Made by a program: the position numbers and the translations under genes. A DNA stretch of 64,000 nt from positions 273,022 to 337,021 of the forward strand of contig NW_025946789.1 of NCBI RefSeq assembly GCF_000764305.2. The letters run 5' to 3'. Below, piece after piece: positions 59,201 to 64,000 of the stretch (positions within the stretch are counted from its first letter, which is position 1; every line of letters begins with the position of its first letter). Below the pieces are notes generated by a model. It was not told the DNA's origin. It saw nothing but the letters and a program-made list of their open reading frames with translations, and searched no databases. Source of the DNA: Hyalella azteca. Lineage: Eukaryota > Arthropoda > Malacostraca > Amphipoda > Hyalellidae.

Positions 59201-62200
59201 GCCTGTTTTGTATTACAAATCATCAGATGAAACCGAGCGTTGTGAAAAAGTTACAGAGAAGGACAAACTTTCAAAATGGAAAATCAACGCAAATTCAGTA
59301 CGGGCCAGCAACGTAAACTCAGTACGGGCCATTAACATAAACTCAGTACGGGCCATCAACGTAAACTCAGTACGGGCCAGCAACATAAACTCAGTACGGG
59401 CCATCAACGTAAACTCAGTACGGGCCAGCAACATAAACTCAGTATGGGCCAGCAACGTCAGTACGGGCCATCAACGTACCCTCTTGATGTCCGTGACGTC
59501 CCAGACGTAGAGGGAGTGATCGTTGTAGACGGCCGTGAGCTTGTGGTTGAGATGGTCGTACGCTACGGCCACCGTATCTGGGTACCTGGCCGTACCAGGG
59601 TGCTGTCCCATATGTCTGGGGGCAGGGGTACAGTTAGCAGTGCACGCAAGGGACGGGGAGATGAACTGTGCAGTAAAAAGCTGTACAGTTAGCAATTAAC
59701 ATTTCAAAATTCGTTTCCGAAATAACTAATAGCATTTATTAGCTATTAGTTTTCATATTAAATTTATTTATTAATTAACTATTAACATTTCATAATAAAT
59801 CATATTATGAAAGTACTTCTGAATACGTACGGCACGAGCAGTACTTTAGGTCTCACTTGGCACCACGACCATCAGGTGACCGCCCTGCCCCTCATTCACC
59901 CTCCCTGCCTCTCATTCACCCTCCCTGCCCCTCACTCACCCCCCTGCTCTCACTCGCCCTCCTGCCCCTCACTTGCCCCCTGCCCCTCACTCGCCCCTTG
60001 TCCCTCACTTGCCCCCTGCCCCTCACTCGCCCCTTGTCCCTCACTTAGCCTTTTCATATCTAGATTCAGAAATTAATTTGAAGCTGTTGAAACGTATTAC
60101 TTTAACAGGTAGGACGGTTGAGGTAACGCGGAACTTACGTTGATGTTAGTTCTTGCATCGAAATATAATGATATAATTTTTGCTACATCGGTTAATAGGG
60201 GTTTGAGAATTTTTTGGTTAAGGAAGGAGACTACTGCATTAATTATTTTTATCCTATTTTTACGCTTTGCTCTGCCCTTTGCATTATTGATGTGTGTATA
60301 TTCAGTGTCTTAACACGTTGCTGAATTTTTGTCAGAAATAGTTGTACCAGAATATAGAATAATGTTCATAAATGTGTTATTGCTGATTATTGCGAGTATG
60401 TATGCTGAATTTTTGTCAGAAATAGTTGTACCAGAATATAGAATAATGTTCATAAATGTGTTATTGCTGATTATTGCGAGTTTGTATGATGCATAAAGCC
60501 AGTAATATATCATACTCTAAGCGGCGTTTCTGCCAATCCATCTTTTTTGCATAGGTTATGTAAATGTGTAAAAAAAGTATAATAAACGTTTAATTGTGTG
60601 GACAGAATTCTTTAGTTATCCCCGAAAGAAAATAAAGTTAGCCTAAAGAGAGCAGGTATAGGGCAGCGTATGGGGCGTGTCGGCTGTAAGTGAGCCGGAG
60701 CCCGGCAGGACTGATTCGTTGCAGCCGTGCGCCAGCGCCCAAATAAGGCCTTACGCAGAACGTTTTGAACCCCGTAATAAGCGGACATCCTTGCTGGATT
60801 CCTGCTTCCCCCATGCTTCTATCATGCTCTTGGTTCAGCGCCGGCCCAGCTCCTACACTGCTTCTAATTTTGACTGGGTATACTTTGATTCTTGATCTGA
60901 ATGAATCTAATTAGTATCCATAACTTGATGAATCATCACTCGTGTCGTTAAACTGCAGGAACTTCACTTCTGTTCTGAAATAAAAAATATCCACAAAGAA
61001 AGTCGCTGCCTAAATAAAACACTAAAATAAATTTGAATACCGTAACTCACGCATCAGCATTTTGATGATGATAACAATAGGAGTTATTTTATTGATCTCG
61101 AGCGTCAACTCTACTTCGTACTCAAGAACAATGGTTATTATAACACAATCATAATGTTTTGGCTTGAATATATGTGAATATCACACTGCCCTTTACATAC
61201 ACGAGAAAGAAAGAAAGCTGCCATCTACGTACAGTTGAAAGACGAGTGTTTTCTAGGTACATTTAAGAGCAAGAGATGTGCTCTAATTACAGGCGTACGA
61301 AAAGGTGCTATCTATTTCCAGCCTGTAGATAGGTGCCCTTATATTTACAGCATGGAGAATCCGTACATTCTATATGTTTAGGCTTTAATAAGGAGAAGGC
61401 CAGTAATATCATGGCTTTAAAAAAAGTTGCCCTAAAACGGAAGGCTTTCCCCTCATCCGAGGGCGCGGCAAGCCAGTGATCGGTCCATTGAAGGTGTGGG
61501 TGTGTGGAGGTTGATGAGGATAAGGAGGAGGATAAAGAGGATGAGGAGGAGGATAAAGAGGATAAGGAGGAGGATAAAGAGGATGAGGAGGAGGATAAAG
61601 AGGATAAGGAGGAGGATGAGGAGGAGGATGAGGAGGAGGATGAAGAGGATGAGGAGGAAGCATCTTGAGGCTTGTTTGGCTTATCAAGTGGAGCCTTCCT
61701 GCAGCACATATAGTGCTGCTAGTTTGTTGAAGTTTAAAGTTACATTTGATTGAGGTTCATATAGTTACATTTGGTTGAAATTCAAAGTTACATTTGGTTG
61801 AAGTTTAAAGTTACATTTGAAGAAGTTTATAGTTAACTGGGAGGTTAACTCAGCGTTGCTGCCAAATTATGGTATGGATCCCTTGGAGCATGGCTAAAAT
61901 GTTATATATACAGCACACCTAAGATGCAGAAAACAAAGCGATAGAAAATCAAACGTCAAGATGTGGCGTTTCTCCTTGATTAATTAATTATTAAGCGCTA
62001 AATTAAATTATAGCGCCAATGATTTGTTATCTCTGATCTGATTTATTTAATATCCTGCGACTTCAGACACCTTCCCCCCCCCCCATGCACTACCGGCAGA
62101 CTTGATTCCTAAAGACGACGGTTGTGAGAGCGTAAGAGATGTTCAGATGATATTGAATTTCCTTATAGATATTACATAAGTACAATATACTCTCTACGTC

Positions 62201-63553
62201 ACGATGAATAATCCAACAAAAACTAATTGAGATAAATTTTTTTGAAACTTGAACGAGACCTTATTAGGCCTCTCATCCACACTCTATGATGAACGACAAA
62301 GTTTTTGGTCTTTTCAGCTAAAGTTAGAAACAATGTCACCAACTGCTTTATCAAATACCTCCTCAAATTCGTCATTACCTTCACGTTGCACATTTTATTT
62401 TTTTTATTTTTTTTACTTTTTTTTTAGAAAAGGCCTCCCACACATCAACCCACATGGCGGACCGGCCATGACCGACCAAGAGCAGACCTCACCTGACGGC
62501 TTCGAACGACGCTCTGGCACTTGAGGACGCGAAAATACTATCTATCTAATATAATGTCTTCGTGTACAAGCTTTCAGCCGGCAAAACTAACTTGGAAAGC
62601 ACTTGCCGCTAATATTATCCGATAACTTGTCGCTAATTTAGTCGGTTAAGTTACCGCTAATATTAGCGGCTAGAACTTTACCCGTGTATAAGCACCTAGC
62701 TGTACCCACCTTATGACCACGCACCACCTCCAGGTACCCACTGGGTACTGGAAAACACTGTCTACATAATAAATAAATATAAATAAATAAGAAATAAATA
62801 AAAAATAAATACATTTTATCAATAAAGTGGTAATTTTGTTAAGAACTTGACCCACCTTATGACCACGCGCCACCTCCAGGTACCAGAACTTGACGTGGCG
62901 GTTACCCACGGTGACGAAGTAGGAGCCGTTCTCAGCAAAGCTCACCGCCTTCACTTTGCTCGAGAACTTGTTCGACGCAACCTGGGGGCACCATGGTTAC
63001 ATTTATTATATAATAAAAGCTTAACATAATATTCCTTTTCGTAAATAATCTCCCAGAATTATCAATATCAATGCTCTTTATGTTATAACAAGGATTAACC
63101 AAGGAGCTCTCGAACATGCGCGTTAGGAACCATGATAGGATGACGGTATACGTTACATTTAATACAAATCATCTTCAATGCATTTTATCAATAAAGTGGT
63201 AATTTTAAAAATAATTTTTCAAGAACTTTTCCTGATCTCAATATGATAGGAAAATATATACAGCAGAGATATTGATAAATAATCAGTAAATAAATACCTA
63301 TATAATTAGACTGATGGAGAAAAATATAAAATAGACTAAATGCAATAAATAGACTGATAAAGAAAAAGATAAAATAAATAGACGGATGCAATAAATAGAC
63401 TGATAGCACAAGCACAATTAACATATATAGTAAACATGTAAGAGCAGGACGAGGGTATTTTACCTTGATGCCGTTCTTCCAGTCCCAGACGTTGACGATC
63501 ATGTCGTGCTGTGACCCCACGGACACGACATACTTCTGCGTTGGTGACACGGC
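38227..63553 (-). CDS. WDR62: WDR62/MAPKBP1 WD40 scaffold protein, 3' part of gene
   Basis: At least 24 exons in coding order: 63553-63464, 62981-62856, 59615-59480, 59026-58796, 58595-58384, 57929-57776, 57270-57133, 56780-56709, 56590-56462, 55984-55791, 55076-54918, 54373-54260, 53850-53663, 52652-52565, 50872-50588, 50125-49939, 49252-49095, 48541-48436, 48082-45796, 43429-43326, 42888-42777, 41304-41242, 39551-39376 and 38609-38227 (stop). About 1,960 codons are visible and the 5' exons lie to the right. Diagnostic segments are [82 protein letters not shown] plus [43 protein letters not shown] and the C-terminal [16 protein letters not shown]. All match WDR62/MAPKBP1, JNK-pathway scaffolds at the spindle pole. 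Exons 52652-52565 and 41304-41242 are the least certain: the first has an alternative frame, and the second does not fit the phase of its upstream neighbour. Confidence 0.88.
39030..39375. repeat. GA-rich minisatellite abutting a WDR62 donor
   Basis: About 40-bp units with core GTGGGGAGTGGGGGCAGAGT. The array begins within about 10 bp of the donor at 39374-39375. Confidence 0.92.
40795..41220. repeat. About 66-bp minisatellite
   Basis: Six copies with core AAACCGTCAAGTTAGCGGGG, just 3' (minus sense) of the exon ending at 41242. Confidence 0.92.
41325..41530. repeat. About 20-bp minisatellite upstream of exon 41304-41242
   Basis: Core GCTACTGGGACATATATGGT, about ten degenerate copies. Confidence 0.85.
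41985..42220. repeat. AGTCAGAGYC-type hexamer-derived array
   Basis: Degenerate copies of AGTCAGAGCCCAAGTAAGAG. Confidence 0.85.
42433..42563. repeat. Inverted copies of the SGTA-intron repeat
   Basis: Two and a half copies with core ACCCAGCCCTCCATGGAGCA, the reverse complement of the unit at 33700-33810. The array ends at the single N at 42564, which may mark an assembly join. Confidence 0.85.
42568..42758. repeat. About 34-bp minisatellite beside a WDR62 donor
   Basis: Core AGTAATAAACTAGCAGTAAG, ending about 18 bp from the donor at 42775-42776. Confidence 0.9.
43190..43322. repeat. C-rich minisatellite at a WDR62 donor
   Basis: Core AAGGTCCCCCGTCCCC, six or so degenerate copies abutting the donor at 43324-43325. 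Confidence 0.85.
43480..43810. repeat. About 115-bp tandem repeat, three copies
   Basis: Cores AATAAATCATGAACTTGGGA and TTCATTAATCTATTTTACA recur at about 43,560, 43,675 and 43,755. Confidence 0.85.
44320..44545. repeat. 26- to 27-bp minisatellite with donor-like units
   Basis: Nine copies of GGGTTAGTCTCACCAGTGGT. On the minus strand each reads CACTG|GTGAGACTAAC, a plausible donor. Confidence 0.92.
44575..44990. repeat. About 40-bp degenerate minisatellite
   Basis: Core GCCTGTCACTGTGGTGCACT, about ten copies. Confidence 0.9.
45796..48082 (-). CDS. WDR62 giant exon (763 codons), disordered C-terminal region
   Basis: The acceptor is AG at 48083-48084 and the donor is C|GTAAGG at 45794-45795. 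It begins [20 protein letters not shown], the Ser-rich motif seen near the end of MAPKBP1 (SRSISVG-type), and includes [11 protein letters not shown]. The exon is low-complexity with two internal 12-residue repeats of 36 nt each: [15 protein letters not shown] at 47478-47640 (four copies) and [15 protein letters not shown] at 45880-45995 (four copies). No folded domain is recognised. It ends [10 protein letters not shown] and joins 43429 in phase. Confidence 0.85.
48542..49020. repeat. About 41-bp minisatellite carrying an acceptor copy per unit
   Basis: Around 11 copies with core CGATATGCTGCACGATAACG. On the minus strand each unit contains ATCGTGCAG|, identical to the acceptor of the coiled-coil exon 48541-48436. 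Confidence 0.9.
49035..49145. repeat. 69-bp duplication of a WDR62 exon end
   Basis: The sequence coding [15 protein letters not shown] occurs twice, 69 nt apart: inside exon 49252-49095 and again in its downstream intron. The copy continues in frame until a stop at 49000 or so. Confidence 0.88.
49255..49570. repeat. 17-bp minisatellite at a WDR62 acceptor
   Basis: About 18 copies with core GCTCACAGTTAAATGGC. It begins within about 10 bp of the acceptor at 49253-49254. Confidence 0.93.
50398..50578. repeat. 15-bp minisatellite at a WDR62 donor
   Basis: About 12 copies of GTGATTATAGTGAGG ending about 10 bp from the donor at 50586-50587. Confidence 0.93.
51117..51945. mobile_element. TTAA-flanked element with internal palindrome
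   Basis: An 829-bp element flanked by TTAA (51113-51116 and 51946-51949). Its ends are GGGGACCGACTACCCT and AGGGTAGTTCCC. The interior is itself a foldback: 51285-51390 and 51495-51595 are inverted copies (core ACCTAAAAATTTGATGATCA). No transposase is seen. The TTAA signature suggests a piggyBac-type non-autonomous element. Confidence 0.7.
52120..52255. repeat. 22-bp minisatellite
   Basis: Six copies with core CAACAGCAACACCATAACAG. Confidence 0.92.
52865..53193. repeat. 21-bp minisatellite running into a gap
   Basis: Core GAGGGGCTACATGCCCTCAC, about 16 copies. Open frames across it are repeat artefacts. Confidence 0.93.
53194..53482. other. Assembly gap
   Basis: 289 Ns between a 21-bp array and a 17-bp array within a WDR62 intron; probably collapsed repeats. 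Confidence 0.95.
53483..53622. repeat. 17-bp minisatellite
   Basis: Eight or nine copies of AATTAATACTCATCACA. Confidence 0.93.
53960..54250. repeat. 22- to 23-bp minisatellite at a WDR62 donor
   Basis: Core CGCCCCACGCCACACGCAAC, about 12 copies. It abuts the donor at 54258-54259. Confidence 0.92.
54695..54955. repeat. 51/63-bp repeats spanning a WDR62 donor
   Basis: Units contain CACTCTCACCTGTGCAGAGC, so each carries the donor CACAG|GTGAGAG (GT ending at 54917, 54866, 54803, 54740 and 54702). Confidence 0.92.
55095..55315. repeat. 17-bp minisatellite
   Basis: Core GGGCAAGGGTAGGTAGC, about 13 copies, between two WDR62 exons. Confidence 0.92.
55565..55811. repeat. 21-bp repeats spanning a WDR62 donor
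   Basis: About 12 copies with core CTCCAGACAAAGACACAGCA. The first lies in the exon (minus strand TTTGTCTGGAG|GTGCTG) and the rest are in the intron. Confidence 0.93.
57550..57780. repeat. 22-bp repeats spanning a WDR62 donor
   Basis: About 10 copies with core GTGAGGCTCACCTGGGACGT, each carrying CCCAG|GTGAGCC on the minus strand. Confidence 0.93.
58384..58595 (-). CDS. WDR62 WD40 exon with a 27-nt donor ladder
   Basis: The exon encodes [15 protein letters not shown], a Q7-G4 tract, then [20 protein letters not shown] and IR. The donor CG|GTCAGT is repeated at 27-nt intervals (GT at 58382-58383, 58355-58356 and 58328-58329, with a GTCAAG variant at 58301-58302). Each further donor would add nine residues of the NIRSVGGGG type in frame. 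The first donor best matches the family, joining IR to IHELQ. Confidence 0.85.
59290..59472. repeat. 24-bp minisatellite at a WDR62 donor
   Basis: Core CAGTACGGGCCATCAACGTA, seven or eight copies. The unit includes the intronic side of the donor at 59478-59479. Confidence 0.9.
59870..60050. repeat. C-rich CCCTCACTCGCCCC-type array
   Basis: Degenerate units of about 14-23 bp in the large WDR62 intron. Confidence 0.85.
60315..60492. repeat. 88-bp duplication
   Basis: Two almost identical tandem copies with core CTGAATTTTTGTCAGAAATA. Confidence 0.92.
61500..61665. repeat. Purine-rich GAGGAGGATAAAGAGGATGA array
   Basis: Strand-asymmetric (GA-rich on plus); could form triplex DNA. Open frames across it are artefacts. 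Confidence 0.9.
62700..62750. repeat. Partial duplicate of WDR62 exon 62981-62856 3' end
   Basis: CCCACCTTATGACCACGC at about 62705 repeats the exon end and donor at 62851. It still encodes YLEV-V-RGHK followed by GTGGGT on the minus strand. Confidence 0.85.
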
Positions 63554-63779
63554 CTGCACCAACACATAAACGTTGTAGTGCACCAAAACACAAATGTTGT
63601 AGTGCCCAACACATAAATGTTGTAGTGCACCAAGACTCAGTGTACAACTGTATATGCACCAGCACACTAACACACACGACATCATACTTCACGAAAGTCG
63701 CCGTATAGCTGCACCACCAACTTTGGTGATGTAACCACGAAATAAAACAACAGAAGTTACAGAACTGATGACACGACAC

Positions 63780-64000
63780 TAGCACCACACACGCTGGGTA
63801 TACTCACGACACACGCTGGGTATACTCACGACACACGCTGGTATACTCACCACACACGCTGGGTATACTCACGACACACGCTGGTATACTCACGACACAC
63901 GCTGGTATACTCACCACACACGCTGGGTATACTCACGACACACGCTGGTATACTCACGACACACGCTGGTATACTCACCACACACGCTGGGTATACTCAC
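63780..64000. repeat. 21- to 22-bp minisatellite at the window edge
   Basis: Ten or so copies with core ACACACGCTGGGTATACTCA. On the minus strand each unit contains GTGTG|GTGAGTAT or GTGTC|GTGAGTAT donors. Confidence 0.92.

Noticed and set aside
61308..61709. Poly-Ser / His-Pro frames
   Set aside because: Product of the purine-rich array; no splice or homology support.

Overview
This is eukaryotic nuclear DNA: four intron-rich protein-coding genes with GT-AG introns, GC-rich exons in AT-rich surroundings, abundant minisatellites and several DNA-transposon remnants. The gene set and the transposon families (Tc1, Tigger/pogo, hAT, TTAA-type, gypsy) fit a bilaterian invertebrate. The repeat-laden introns suggest a crustacean-like arthropod, but that is inference. 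There are two assembly gaps (1565-2517 and 53194-53482) and a single N at 42564.

Layout: (1) about 480-5217, plus strand: the 3' exons of a dynein-2 intermediate chain (WDR34/DYNC2I2-like; intraflagellar transport). (2) 9266-19527, minus strand: a complete-looking 13-exon ZYG11-family gene (LRR + ARM substrate receptor of CUL2 ubiquitin ligase). One ARM exon of about 80 nt appears to be missing. (3) 19528-28143: transposon-dense intergenic DNA, including a rearranged Tc1-like element, a foldback element, and a 3.3-kb satellite palindrome that carries two TIR elements. (4) 28144-33971, plus strand: SGTA (TPR co-chaperone), 8 coding exons. (5) 33972-38226: intergenic, with a gypsy RNase H relic. 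(6) 38227-63553, minus strand, running off the right end: a WDR62/MAPKBP1 orthologue (WD40 JNK/centrosome scaffold), at least 24 exons. Exons were assembled by hand; in almost every case reading phases across consecutive exons agree, which is the main support for the models.

The most notable feature is not a gene. Nearly every intron holds a minisatellite, and at many exon boundaries the repeat unit includes the splice site itself, often with part of the exon. This produces ladders of identical splice donors or acceptors. In ZYG11 exon 7 (63-nt period, six donors) and one WDR62 exon (27-nt period, four donors) the ladder is in frame and open, so donor choice or copy-number change would alter protein length by 21 or 9 residues. 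Other ladders would shift frame or run into a stop. Similar exon-end duplications occur at ZYG11 exons 6, 8, 10 and 11, at several WDR62 exons and at SGTA exon 2.
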